This document shows, in pieces, positions 44,101 through 52,058 of a stretch of 64,000 bases of DNA (positions are counted from its first letter, which is position 1; each line of letters begins with the position of its first letter). This stretch comes from HK1 sp965204915. Its GTDB lineage: Bacteria; Pseudomonadota; Gammaproteobacteria; HK1. Made by a program: the position numbers and the translations under genes. Where the stretch lies: assembly GCA_965204915.1 (NCBI GenBank), contig OZ242023.1:4030001-4094000 (forward strand), given 5' to 3'. Under the pieces are notes generated by a model. It was given only the letters and a program-made list of their open reading frames with translations, ran no database searches and was not told the origin of the DNA.

Positions 44101-45193
44101 CCCCGGCGCCGGAGATCGGCCAGGCTCCGTTGGCGGTGGCGACGGCGAGGTCGCGCACGGCGAGCGTCCAGCCCTCCGGATGACGCTCGACCGTGAACGA
44201 AGCGCCCGCCTGGTCGAGTCCTCGCCGGCTCCCCTGGTGCACGACACCCGGCGAGAGGGCGTGGATCGTTCCCTCCGCCTCGACGAACCGGCCGTCCTTC
44301 CACGTGCTCCATGCCTGGCCGGACACGACGCCGGAGATCTCCTCCGTCCCCGGGAGCAGGCCGCCGAGGCCAAGGCGGGCGAGATCGACGTCGTGGGCGG
44401 CGACGTATGCGGCGCCGGTCCATGGAGGGGCGGGACCATCGCCGGCCAGATCCGTCGCGAAGTCGATCCGGCCGCCCCCGGGGGGCTCGAACGCACCGGA
44501 GATGCGGTACCGATCGCCGGCGTGCTCGAGATGCAGGGTCACGCCGTCGAACGGCAGCGGAGGCAGGCCGCGTTGCTCGTCGATCCACACGATGCGCGAC
44601 GCGAGCAACGAGACCCTCGCCTGGCCCGGCATCCACCGCATGAGACGGCCGATCCCTCGCGACTCGGCCGGCGCGCGATCCTCGAACTCCCCGACCGCCA
44701 GCGTTCCATCGGAGCGCCGTACGAGGGCGAACGACGCACCGCCGACGGCGACGTCGCGCGGCTGCAAGGCCCCCGACCGGAGCAGATCGAGCGGATCGAC
44801 CGAGAACCCGAGATCGGCGATCCGGATTGAACGATCCGCCGGTGCGCCCGGCGCGGCCCCGTCCGGATCGGCCGCCCCGTCCGGATCCGTCGTCGATGTG
44901 CCCGCGGCGGCCTGGTTGCCGGCGAGCCGCACGTCCCCGACTCGAAACACCGGCGTCCAGCCACGCCACTCGACGTCGATCGTGCCGACCTCGACCTGCC
45001 GGTCGGCGACGCGGCTCAGCCATGCCTCGATCTGCGGGCGATGGCGCCCGAGCTCGGGAAGGAACACCCGCAGCCCCGTGAGCGTCGCGGCGCCGAGCAG
45101 CGCCACCCCGGCGAGCGTGTAGGCGCACCAGCGCAACAGCGTTCGGCCGATCCCGTCCGAACGGCGCGGCGACCCCACGTGGCCGGCGTTCAT
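41186..45193 (-). CDS. yhdP: YhdP-family AsmA-like giant protein
   Basis: At about 1,335 aa, this is the YhdP/TIGR02099 family (DUF3971 and AsmA-like regions), inner-membrane-anchored proteins that span the periplasm and help move phospholipids to the outer membrane. One N-terminal transmembrane helix (LLRWCAYTLAGVALLGAATL, ~residues 20–40) precedes long beta-rich repeats. The C-terminal conserved segment includes LPRRLILDFSDLFGAGFRYD and ends in an acidic Glu/Lys tail. I chose ATG 45193. A GTG at 45385 overlapping the rng stop would add 64 low-complexity residues and read through a 17-bp hairpin. A DPDGAADPDGAA repeat near residue 110 looks like a small expansion. Confidence 0.82.
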   Translation of the reverse strand: MNAGHVGSPRRSDGIGRTLLRWCAYTLAGVALLGAATLTGLRVFLPELGRHRPQIEAWLSRVADRQVEVGTIDVEWRGWTPVFRVGDVRLAGNQAAAGTSTTDPDGAADPDGAAPGAPADRSIRIADLGFSVDPLDLLRSGALQPRDVAVGGASFALVRRSDGTLAVGEFEDRAPAESRGIGRLMRWMPGQARVSLLASRIVWIDEQRGLPPLPFDGVTLHLEHAGDRYRISGAFEPPGGGRIDFATDLAGDGPAPPWTGAAYVAAHDVDLARLGLGGLLPGTEEISGVVSGQAWSTWKDGRFVEAEGTIHALSPGVVHQGSRRGLDQAGASFTVERHPEGWTLAVRDLAVATANGAWPISGAGAKWTPPREGREGALVVNAEFARIEDVVALAAPKGDADASPALSTLFEAAPGGAVEALRVSVPVTGRVELERARASGRFTRLRIGREDWPVSVHAASGRFEANAQGFMAEVVAGGLRSSLPGWLAQPLEGEELAGALTVTHSPEGLRMRFAAASETAQVGRVTAEGWTFMPPDERPPELSVALSLGGSRIAAARALIADGVVPEPVLRWLDSAVPEGAVRGARLAFHGHLSETSSSAGTEALEASATLAVPVLRYARGWPEITEVSAVAALNGSRLDIRFDSGRILESTLREGTVTIEDLGAEAPVAQVEARIAGTSADAVRFLAESPLRARFAPMIDRFAIRGDSAIDLDLAVPLTGKGRSIAVDGRIALEDNRIDVPGLPQGLAAVNGTIAIRGAAVESGDLAATWLGEPIRAVVGAAPEAPHATRLSVDGRLTPRLLAAWLHGAGLVETATPGDSPLLARIRGETAWKATVDLPRAGDAGPAKLRIASDLAGLSLDLPPPFGKPGEATRRLGIEGRFTSDAERIVEVRHGGLAGAALRLVRDPDTGRFRLERGAIRLGDEDAALPETPGVIANGSLPVLDTGAWRAFLADATAHHTSSADASWSGLVREVSLDAGAVIALGARFPDTRIRAAPGDGGGWWLDLAGPRLEGAVQIPSDLGSAPVTVGLKRFVLEPDSAGAGSEPRPLDPRALPALSFSAGRFVIGGIDLGRVSFATAPSGNGMALQRLDVRADSFAGDATGSWSLAGKEHRTAIAMRLYGDDLGRMLGSLGFDGSAVEGGATTLSLRGSWPGSPADFALERLAGVMHFLSTDGRLTRIESGVTGRVFGLLTITSLPRRLILDFSDLFGAGFRYDRIDGNFAIESGNAHTEDLFMESDTARIEVAGRTGLVSEDYDKRVTVLPKISSSLPLLGLPLLNPALLPVWAAQMLLDRNAFDKAFSYQYTITGPWDEPVVELARTRKRQEEEEDKE

Positions 45194-45334
45194 GACGCGC
45201 CGGAGATGGGCGCACGGCCATACGCGCCGCCGCGGCGGCCTCGTTTCCGCGCTCCCGGCTCGATGCTCCGCCCCCGTCTCATCTCCCGAAGGGCAGGGAG
45301 GACCCGGCCCGCTCGTCGGCGTCGTGTCATCGGC

Positions 45335-45379
45335 GGCTCCGGTGCCCGGCGCCCGCGCGGGACGCCGGGCACCGGAGCC
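45335..45379 (-). terminator. 17-bp-stem hairpin after rng
   Basis: Perfect arms GGCTCCGGTGCCCGGCG (45335–45351) and CGCCGGGCACCGGAGCC (45363–45379) with an 11-nt GC-rich loop, beginning 3 nt after the rng stop on the minus strand. It likely terminates or attenuates transcription between rng and yhdP, and argues against the upstream GTG start of yhdP. Confidence 0.65.
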
Positions 45380-45381
45380 GG

Positions 45382-46953
45382 TCACATCAGCACGACGTCA
45401 TACTGCTCGCGCGAGTACAGGCCCTCGACCTGCAGCGTGATGGGTTTTCCTATGGACGCTTCAAGCTCCGCAAAGGCCGCCGATTCCTCGTCCACGAGCT
45501 GGTCGGTGACCTCGGGGGACGCGATGACGAGCAGGCGTTCGGTGTCGAACTGGCGGGCTTCGCGCAGGATCTCGCGGAAGATCTCGTAGCACACGGTGTC
45601 GGCGGACTTGATCGAGCCTCGCGCGTCGCAGGTCGGGCAGGGATCGCACAGGACGTGCTCCAGGCTCTCGCGCGTGCGCTTGCGCGTCATCTCCACCAGG
45701 CCGAGCGGCGACACGGTGCTGACGTGCGTGCGGGTATGGTCGCGGGCGAGCGCCTTCTCGAGCGCGCGGAGCACCTGGCGCTTGTGCGTCTCGCTGCCCA
45801 TGTCGATGAAGTCGATGATGATGATGCCCCCGAGGTTGCGCAGGCGGAGCTGCCGCGCGATGGTCTGGGCCGCTTCGAGGTTGGTCTTGAAGACCGTCTC
45901 GTCGAAGTTGCGATGTCCGACGAACCTGCCGGTATTCACGTCCACGGTGGTCATCGCCTCGGTCTGGTCGATCACGATGTGCCCACCCGACTTGAGCTGC
46001 ACCTTGCGGTGCAGGGCCTTCCGGATCTCGTCCTCCACCGCGTAGAGCTCGAAGATGGGTCCTTCGCCCGTGTAGAGCTCGATGCGCGGGCTCATCTCGG
46101 GCTGGAACCGGCCGGTGAAGTCGAGCACGCGCCCCAGCATCTCATGCGAGTCGATCCGTACCCTTTCGATGGTCGTGGCCGACAGCTCGCGCAGGGTCCG
46201 GACGACGAGGGTCAGATCCTCGTGCACGATGCCCGGTCCGTTGACCGAAGCCGCGAGCCCGGCGATCGAATCCCACAGCTTGCGCAGGAACGCCATGTCC
46301 GCCTCGACGACCGCCTCCGGGCACCCTTCCGCCGCGGTGCGGACGATGTACCCGTCGTCCGGGATCCGGTCCTCGCCGTCGTCCTCGCCTTTCCCGTCGC
46401 CCTGGCCGGCTGCGCGCCGGGCGCCGTCGCGCACCAGCTCGCGCAACCGCTGGCGTTCGTCCTCGTCCTCGATCCGCTGCGACACCCCGATCGTCGCCCC
46501 GCCGGGGATGAAGACGAGGTAGCACGAGGGAATCGATACGTGGGTGGTGAGGCGCGCTCCCTTGGTGCCGATCGGATCCTTGACCACCTGCACGAGCACT
46601 TCCTGTCCGTCGTGCACGAGATCGGTGATCGCCGCGCCGTTGCGAAGCATCGGCGCCGGTCCCGCGTCCGCCGGGTTCGAGCCGCCGTCGCCGGAGCCGG
46701 GGGGGTCGCGCACCTGTTGCGCGTCCGCGTCGGCGATGTCCGACACGTGGAGGAAGGCCGCGCGGTCGAGCCCGACATCCACGAAGGCGGCCTGCATGCC
46801 GGGGAGGACGCGGCACACCCGGCCCTTGTAGATGTTTCCCACGAGCCCGCGCCGGCTCGCGCGCTCGATGAAGATCTCCTGGAGCACGCCGCTCTCGATC
46901 AGCGCGACCCTGGTCTCGCGTGGGGTGACGTTGACCAGCAGCTCGGCGCTCAT
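45382..46953 (-). CDS. rng: Ribonuclease G
   Basis: This endoribonuclease of the RNase E/G family matures 16S rRNA and decays mRNA. At 523 aa it is ~35 longer than E. coli RNase G. Seen: MSAELLVNVTPRETRVALIE, the S1-like NIYKGRVCRVLPGMQAAFVDVG (~residues 38–59), the catalytic-core DVNTGRFVG (Mg-binding Asp, ~303–312) and IIIIDFIDMGSETHKRQV, and the zinc-link CDPCPTCDARG (~428–438). Two short insertions, GSGDGGSNPADAGPAP (~86–101) and GQGDGKGEDDGEDR (~183–196), account for the extra length and resemble repeat expansions. Membrane anchoring is not expected, as the long RNase E C-terminus is absent. Confidence 0.93.
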   Translation of the reverse strand: MSAELLVNVTPRETRVALIESGVLQEIFIERASRRGLVGNIYKGRVCRVLPGMQAAFVDVGLDRAAFLHVSDIADADAQQVRDPPGSGDGGSNPADAGPAPMLRNGAAITDLVHDGQEVLVQVVKDPIGTKGARLTTHVSIPSCYLVFIPGGATIGVSQRIEDEDERQRLRELVRDGARRAAGQGDGKGEDDGEDRIPDDGYIVRTAAEGCPEAVVEADMAFLRKLWDSIAGLAASVNGPGIVHEDLTLVVRTLRELSATTIERVRIDSHEMLGRVLDFTGRFQPEMSPRIELYTGEGPIFELYAVEDEIRKALHRKVQLKSGGHIVIDQTEAMTTVDVNTGRFVGHRNFDETVFKTNLEAAQTIARQLRLRNLGGIIIIDFIDMGSETHKRQVLRALEKALARDHTRTHVSTVSPLGLVEMTRKRTRESLEHVLCDPCPTCDARGSIKSADTVCYEIFREILREARQFDTERLLVIASPEVTDQLVDEESAAFAELEASIGKPITLQVEGLYSREQYDVVLM

Positions 46954-47522
46954 GGTCGTCTTGCCGGGAAAGCGGACGGCTGCGCCGGGCCGCCGATCGC
47001 AGCCGGAACACCGCTCGATCCGTTCCGGTGAATCCTCCTGGCCCGGGAACGCTTCGCAGTCTAATGGAGCCTGCCCGGCCCTGCCAGCCGGGCGAGCCGC
47101 GGGGCGGGAACGGCCTTGCGCCGGTACCCGGGTGGAGTGTGGTGAACCACGTCGCGGCAGGAGAAGCCGCCGGCTCTTGCCTGCGGTTCATGTGGGCGGC
47201 GTATCCGCCACCGGGATGCCGGAGGGTCGCGGGTGGAGCGGATCGCCGCCGGTGTCCCCCAGATCACCGGTCATCCGATCGAGCACTCGAGCCTCCGCGC
47301 CGTTCAGTGGCCTGCATACCGTCGGTCACGTCGAATGCGGTTGGACAGGATCCGGTCTCCTGACGTGCCCCTTGCTCTCCAATCATGTTTTCCGGACGGT
47401 ATGCAGAGTCAGGGAGATGCCGTCATCTCGATACTTCCGGCGCGCAGTACGCACCAAACCACTGCCCGGAGCCTTGCGCGCGGATGCGGTACGCTGATGG
47501 CTGCGAAGGCGGGGCGGGGTGT
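46954..47522. other. 569-bp intergenic region between rng and the BrnTA module
   Basis: No convincing gene. The only long frames (for example 47028–47363 plus) are Pro/Arg-rich with no recognisable features. It should contain the rng promoter on the right flank of that gene. The last ~130 bp (47385–47515, minus) encode LVRTARRKYRDDGISL-like residues that look faintly like a transposase end, too weak to call. Confidence 0.4.
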
Positions 47523-47783
47523 TCAACGGTTGCCGTAGACGGGAAATTCCTCGTGGATCACCCTGCGGAGGGTCTCCTCGATGTTCTCTTTCCCGGTCTC
47601 GATGTGGGCTCTCAGTGCGGAGTTGATGAGCGTCTGGTAGCTGCCCCCTCCGGCGGCGTGGACCTGGCCCCGGAACCAGTCCAGAACGTCGTCGTCGATG
47701 CGGATGGTGATCCTCGTTTTCCCCGTGGGAGCGCGAACGACCGGGCCGCGTTTTCCCCTGGAGAAGTCGTATTCTTCGTTCAT
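47523..47783 (-). CDS. brnA: BrnA-type antitoxin
   Basis: This 86-aa protein has a conserved ribbon-helix-helix-like C-terminal part: TGKTRITIRIDDDVLDWFRG (residues ~19–38) and GGGSYQTLINSALRAHIE. BrnA proteins bind and neutralise BrnT and repress their own operon. The ATG overlaps the brnT stop (AATGA), so the two are co-translated, toxin first as is normal for brnTA. Length is typical. Confidence 0.85.
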   Translation of the reverse strand: MNEEYDFSRGKRGPVVRAPTGKTRITIRIDDDVLDWFRGQVHAAGGGSYQTLINSALRAHIETGKENIEETLRRVIHEEFPVYGNR

Positions 47784-48063
47784 TTCCGGTCACCACAGGC
47801 TCTGGTTTCGGATGGCCCGGCCTTACGGGCCGAGATGATGCGGATGCGGTCGTCCCTCCCTGTGTGCTCGACCATGTGTACGTGACGACGAGGAGCCGTC
47901 CCGGCGCATCGACCGCCATCGTGACGTAGCGATCTTCATCGAAGCCGGGGTCCGGTACGGTCAGGGCCGACTCGTCGTCGAACACCGTGGCGGCATCGGC
48001 GAAATCGATGCCGTGCTTTCGGAGGTTTGCCCGCGCCTTGGCATCGTCCCATTCGAATTTCAT
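47780..48063 (-). pseudogene. brnT: BrnT-type toxin, frameshifted
   Basis: BrnT is a RelE-fold ribonuclease toxin. From ATG 48063 the frame reads MKFEWDDAKARANLRKHGID, FADAATVFDD and RLLVVTYTW, all typical. Near 47885 the family continuation (GRDDRIRIISARKA) appears in another frame, which ends at a TGA overlapping brnA. Total length 284 nt (not a multiple of three) shows one indel. Either the toxin is inactivated, leaving an orphan antitoxin, or there is an assembly error. Confidence 0.8.
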
Positions 48064-48073
48064 GGGCAAGGGA

Positions 48074-48093
48074 GTGTATGTACGGATGTACAC
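48074..48093 (-). promoter_or_regulatory. Probable brnTA operator
   Basis: GTGTATGTACGGATGTACAC lies 11 bp before brnT: outer arms GTGTA/TACAC are perfect and the inner part contains GTAC twice. BrnA antitoxins usually repress their own promoter at such palindromes. Binding here is inferred. Confidence 0.45.
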
Positions 48094-48188
48094 GCAATCA
48101 ACGTCGCCGGCGATGGAGTGTCCCGCACACCTCGATCCAGTGATGATCGGGACGATGTGCGACACCGGCTTCCCATGAACCTGCATCC

Positions 48189-50432
48189 ATGAAGACCGGC
48201 GGTCCGGCTCGGGGCGCCGGCTCCTCCGGCGAGGCGCCCGATGCCACGGCCGCGGCTGCGGCCGCAACCGAGGCGGTGCGTCTGGTGCGCGGGCTCGCCG
48301 GTGGCGCCTCCGCGGTCGCGGCCGGACGATCGGCCCGGGGCGCTGCCGCGGAACCGGTCCCGGGATCGGCCGCGGAGCCGCCGTCGTGGACGGAGGCGGC
48401 GGGGGTGCTCGCGGCGCTGAACCTCGACGCGCACGGCATCGCCGCGGGCCTCGCCGGCCTTCTCGTCGAGCGCGGCGCCGTCAGCCTCGACGCGGTGCGG
48501 ACGCATCTCGGCGCGGAGGCGGCGGCGCTGGTCGAGGGCCTGCTCCGCTTCGACGAGCTCCGGTCGTTCTCGGCCGAAGATCCTGCCCCCGCCGGCCGGA
48601 ATACGGGGACGGAGCGGGCGAAGCAGGTCGAGCGGCTGCGCCGGCTGCTGCTCGCCGTGGTCGACGACGTGCGGATCCTGATCGTGCAGCTCGCGCTGAC
48701 CCTGCACCGGCTGCGCACCGCGCGCGAACGTCCCCGCGCCGAACGCGAGCGCCTCGCCCGCGAGGGCCTGGAGATCTACGCCCCGCTCGCGAGCCGCCTC
48801 GGCATCTGGCAGTACAAATGGGAGATCGAAGACCTCGCGTTCCGCGAATCGGACCCCGTGACCTACAAGGCCATCGCCGGGCAGCTCAACGAACGGCGCG
48901 TCGACCGTGAACGCTACGTCGAGGAGGCCGTGCGCCGGGTCCGCGCCCGGCTCCGGGGCGAGGGGATCGATGCCGAGGTGGCCGGCCGCGCCAAGCACAT
49001 CCACAGCATCTGGCGCAAGATGCAGCGCAAATCGCTCGGCATCGAGCAGGCCGGCATCGAGAAGCTGTTCGACCTGCGGGCGTTGCGCGTGCTCGTGGAC
49101 ACCGAGGCCGAGTGCTATACGGCGCTCGGCGCCGTGCACGGGCTGTGGACGCACATCCCCCGCGAGTTCGACGACTACGTCACCCACCCCAAGCCGAACG
49201 GCTACCGGTCGCTGCACACCGCGGTGGTCGGGCCGGGGGGCCGGACCCTGGAGGTGCAGATCCGCACCCGCGAGATGCACGCCCAGGCCGAGCTGGGGAT
49301 CGCCGCACACTGGCGCTACAAGGAGGGCGCGCGGCGTCCGGAGCCGGGGACGGACACCCGCATCGCATGGCTGCGGCAGCTCCTGGAGACCGGCGAAGAC
49401 GCCGGCGGGACCGGATCCCCGCTCGCCTCGCTCGGCCGGGAGATCGAGTCGGAGCGGGTCTACGCCTTCACCCCGCGGGGCGACGTCGTCGACCTCCCGG
49501 CCGGCTCGACCCCGCTCGACTTCGCCTACCAGATCCACACCGAGGTCGGCCACCGCTGCCGGGGCGCGAAGGTCGGCGGGCGGATCGTGCCCCTGACGTA
49601 CACGGTCCGCACGGGGGATCGGATCGAGGTGCTGACCACCCGGCACCCGCGCCCCAGCCGCGACTGGCTCAACCCCAACCTCGGCTACCTCGGCAGCGCC
49701 CGCTCGCGGGCGAAGGTGCGGCACTGGTTCAAGCACCAGGACCGCGAGCGCAACGTGGCCGACGGACAGGAGATCTGGGATCGGGAGCTGAAACGGCTCG
49801 GGGTCGCGGACCCGCCCCGCGAGGCGCTGGCGGAGCGGTTCCACGCGGCGCGGTTCGAGGACTTCCTCGCTGCGCTGGGGCGCGGGGACGTGAGCGTGCC
49901 CCAGCTCGCGGGCGCGCTCCAGCCGTACCTGCCCGCGCCCCCGCCGCCGGCGCCGAAGCTCGCGAAGCGGCGCCGGCGGCGCACCGGCGACGTGCGCATC
50001 AGCGGCGTCGGCGATCTGCTCACCCAGATGGCGCAGTGCTGCAAGCCGCTGCCCAACGATCCGATCACGGGCTACATCACGCGGGGACGCGGCGTGAGCA
50101 TCCACCGCGCGGACTGCCGCAACGTGCTCGGCCTCGCGGGCACCGAGAGGGCGCGGCTCATCGACGTGGCCTGGAGCGCCGGGGCGGAGGAGACCTGGCC
50201 GGTCGAGATCGCCGTCGAAGCCTACGACCGCAAGGGCCTGCTGCGCGACGCGACCACCGTGGTGTCGAACGAGGGCGTCAACATCGTCGCGATGGACTCG
50301 CAGACGGATCCGGGCACCCACGTCGTCGGGATGCGCATCACCCTCGAAGTCCGCGACGTCGAGCAGCTCAGCCGGGTGCTCGGCCGGCTCGCGCAGCTCC
50401 CGAACGTATTCGACTGCCGGCGGCTGGGGTAG
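48189..50432 (+). CDS. relA: RelA-type (p)ppGpp synthetase
   Basis: This 747-aa protein is the stringent-response GTP pyrophosphokinase, activated by uncharged tRNA on the ribosome. The synthetase core has KHIHSIWRKMQRKSLGIEQ and EFDDYVTHPKPNGYRSLHTA. The acidic EFDD motif is the RelA-type (EXDD) signature, while bifunctional Rel/SpoT have RXKD. The N-terminal hydrolase-like domain lacks the HDxxED residues, so only synthesis is expected. TGS domain (ESERVYAFTPRGDVVDLPAG, ~residues 420–440), zinc-finger-type CCKPLPND…HRADCRN and a C-terminal ACT domain follow. The first ~65 residues are an Ala/Gly-rich expansion. Confidence 0.93.
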   Translation: MKTGGPARGAGSSGEAPDATAAAAAATEAVRLVRGLAGGASAVAAGRSARGAAAEPVPGSAAEPPSWTEAAGVLAALNLDAHGIAAGLAGLLVERGAVSLDAVRTHLGAEAAALVEGLLRFDELRSFSAEDPAPAGRNTGTERAKQVERLRRLLLAVVDDVRILIVQLALTLHRLRTARERPRAERERLAREGLEIYAPLASRLGIWQYKWEIEDLAFRESDPVTYKAIAGQLNERRVDRERYVEEAVRRVRARLRGEGIDAEVAGRAKHIHSIWRKMQRKSLGIEQAGIEKLFDLRALRVLVDTEAECYTALGAVHGLWTHIPREFDDYVTHPKPNGYRSLHTAVVGPGGRTLEVQIRTREMHAQAELGIAAHWRYKEGARRPEPGTDTRIAWLRQLLETGEDAGGTGSPLASLGREIESERVYAFTPRGDVVDLPAGSTPLDFAYQIHTEVGHRCRGAKVGGRIVPLTYTVRTGDRIEVLTTRHPRPSRDWLNPNLGYLGSARSRAKVRHWFKHQDRERNVADGQEIWDRELKRLGVADPPREALAERFHAARFEDFLAALGRGDVSVPQLAGALQPYLPAPPPPAPKLAKRRRRRTGDVRISGVGDLLTQMAQCCKPLPNDPITGYITRGRGVSIHRADCRNVLGLAGTERARLIDVAWSAGAEETWPVEIAVEAYDRKGLLRDATTVVSNEGVNIVAMDSQTDPGTHVVGMRITLEVRDVEQLSRVLGRLAQLPNVFDCRRLG

Positions 50433-50459
50433 CCGCGAGACGTATGCCTCCCGGGATGC

Positions 50460-50600
50460 CATGAACCTGTCCCAAAATCACCACCCGGGGTCATCGATCA
50501 TCAAAGCATGATGGCAACTCATTGATTTTCATGGCGTCCAAGTACTGTCCGATCACGCACACGCAGATGCAGTGAAATCCGACTTCGAGACAGGTTCATG
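50460..50600. repeat. 141-bp MITE-like element with 12-bp inverted ends
   Basis: CATGAACCTGTC (50460–50471) and its exact complement GACAGGTTCATG (50589–50600) enclose AT-richer non-coding sequence between relA and the mrp operon. The size, perfect terminal repeats and contrasting composition fit a miniature inverted-repeat element or a deleted IS. No flanking target duplication is evident. Confidence 0.5.
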
Positions 50601-50626
50601 TCTCTCGCGGACCGCCGGGCTCCCTC

Positions 50627-50646
50627 ATTCCCGCAGCAGCGGGGAT
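50627..50646. repeat. REP-like palindrome (degenerate)
   Basis: ATTCCCGC-agca-GCGGGGAT: same type as 32556–32575 with one mismatched pair. It lies just right of the MITE-like element, in the 5' region of the mrp operon. Confidence 0.5.
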
Positions 50647-50786
50647 CCGGAAGGCGTGGCTCAGGCCGGGCCGGGTTGGGTTATTCTTCCCCTTCGCGCC
50701 CACCGGCCGAGGCTTGGGCGCGTCCCCGAACGTCATACCAGGGATCGACTCGGGAGGTCGGGGCGATCGACACGGTGAAAGTGCGT

Positions 50787-51353
50787 ATGAAGCTGGCGCT
50801 GGTCCTTGTCGGCGTGTGGGTGCTGCTGTCGGGGATCCTCTCGCCGCTGCTGCTGGGGTTCGGGCTCGCGTCCAGCCTCGCGGTTGCGTGGCTGGCGGCC
50901 CGCGCCGACCGCCGCGACGGCGATCCGGTTCCCTTCGTGCTGCGCCTCGGGCGCCTCGCGCGCTACCTGCTCTGGCTCGCCTGGGAGATCGTCAAGGCGA
51001 ACGTCGACGTCTCGCGCCGGATCCTGTCGCCGAGCCTCCCGATCGCCCCGGCGGTGCGGTGGCTGCCGGCGAGCCAGCGCAGCGAGCTGGGGCGGGTCAT
51101 CTACGCCGACTCGATCACGCTGACCCCCGGGACGCTGTCGATCGATCTCAGGGACGGATGGGTCGAGGTGCATGCGCTGAACGAGGAATCCCTCGACGAT
51201 CTCGCGCGCAACCCGGACATGGACGAGCGGGTGAGCCGGCTCGAACCGGAGCCGGCGCGTTCGGGGCCACCGGCGTCGGAGTCGGCGCGCTCGGAGCCAC
51301 CGATTTCGGGGCCGTCACGCTCGCAACCATCGTCGTCGGAGCCGGATCCATGA
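50787..51353 (+). CDS. mrpE: Mrp Na+/H+ antiporter subunit E
   Basis: This 188-aa membrane protein of the MnhE/MrpE family is the first subunit of an Mrp-type cation/proton antiporter operon. The N-terminal helices (LALVLVGVWVLLSGIL, then LGFGLASSLAVAWLA) and the cytoplasmic part with VIYADSITLTPGTLSIDL, GWVEVHAL are diagnostic. ATG 50787 has a GGTGA-type ribosome site; GTG 50775 is possible. The last ~35 residues (from EPEPARSG) are a Ser/Pro/Glu repeat tail beyond the usual end. The stop overlaps mrpF by ATGA. Confidence 0.87.
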   Translation: MKLALVLVGVWVLLSGILSPLLLGFGLASSLAVAWLAARADRRDGDPVPFVLRLGRLARYLLWLAWEIVKANVDVSRRILSPSLPIAPAVRWLPASQRSELGRVIYADSITLTPGTLSIDLRDGWVEVHALNEESLDDLARNPDMDERVSRLEPEPARSGPPASESARSEPPISGPSRSQPSSSEPDP

Positions 51354-51625
51354 CCGGGGCCGCGGCGCTCGCGGTGCTCGCCGCAATGGGCATCACCCTG
51401 ATCCGGGCGTTGCGCGGCCCCACGGTGTACGACCGGGTGCTGGCGGTGAACAGCTTCGGGACCCTGACCGTGCTCCTGATCGCCCTGCACGGATTCCTCA
51501 CCGAGAGGCCGGAGTTTCTCGACATCGCGCTCCTCTACGCCCTGATCAACTTCATCGGCACGGTGGCGGTGCTGAAGTTCTTCGAGTACGGCGACCTCGG
51601 CGCGGCAGGAAGCACGGAGGATTGA
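51350..51625 (+). CDS. mrpF: Mrp antiporter subunit F
   Basis: 91-aa, three-helix MrpF/PhaF family protein. Conserved stretch ITLIRALRGPTVYDRVLAVN (~residues 15–34), where RGPT.DRVLA.. is the family hallmark, and EFLDIALLYALINFIGTVAV near the C-terminus. ATG 51350 overlaps the mrpE stop. Part of the hetero-oligomeric antiporter. Confidence 0.9.
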   Translation: MTGAAALAVLAAMGITLIRALRGPTVYDRVLAVNSFGTLTVLLIALHGFLTERPEFLDIALLYALINFIGTVAVLKFFEYGDLGAAGSTED

Positions 51626-51691
51626 CCATGCCGTCCCCGTGCTTTCGCCATCGTCTTCCTTGCGCATCGCGCGCGGCGGGGGTGCGATGAC

Positions 51692-52045
51692 GTGACGATG
51701 CCCTCCCTCCTCGATCTCGCGGCCGGCGCCTGCCTGCTCGCCGGCGCCGCCTTCCTGCTCGTCGGCGCGATCGGCCTCGTCCGGCTGCCGGACTTCTTCA
51801 CCCGGGTCCACGCCACCGGGATCATCGACACGATGGGCACGGCGCTGATCCTCCTCGGCCTGTTCATCCTCGCGGGCTGGACGCTTCCGGCCGTCAAGAT
51901 CGTGCTCATCTTCGGCTTCATGATGCTGACCGGCCCGACCGCGATCCACGCCCTCGCCAAGGCGGCGCTGCACGGGCGCCTGGACCCGCTCTCGGGCCGC
52001 CCCCCGGAGCCGCCGTCATCGAGCGACCGATCCCCACCTCCCTGA
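51692..52045 (+). CDS. mrpG: Mrp antiporter subunit G
   Basis: This 117-aa MnhG/MrpG protein has GAAFLLVGAIGLVRLPDFFT and RVHATGIIDTMGTALILLGL, including the conserved RLPDFFTRVHA block, followed by ILIFGFMMLTGPTAIHALAKA-type helices. The start is GTG 51692 or ATG 51698. The C-terminal ~20 residues are Pro/Ser-rich. There are 66 bp from mrpF. Confidence 0.9.
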   Translation: MTMPSLLDLAAGACLLAGAAFLLVGAIGLVRLPDFFTRVHATGIIDTMGTALILLGLFILAGWTLPAVKIVLIFGFMMLTGPTAIHALAKAALHGRLDPLSGRPPEPPSSSDRSPPP

Positions 52046-52058
52046 CCTCCCGCACGGA

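Noticed and set aside
47028..47363. 111-codon ORF between rng and brnA
   Set aside because: Pro/Arg/Gly-rich, no motif, no ribosome site.
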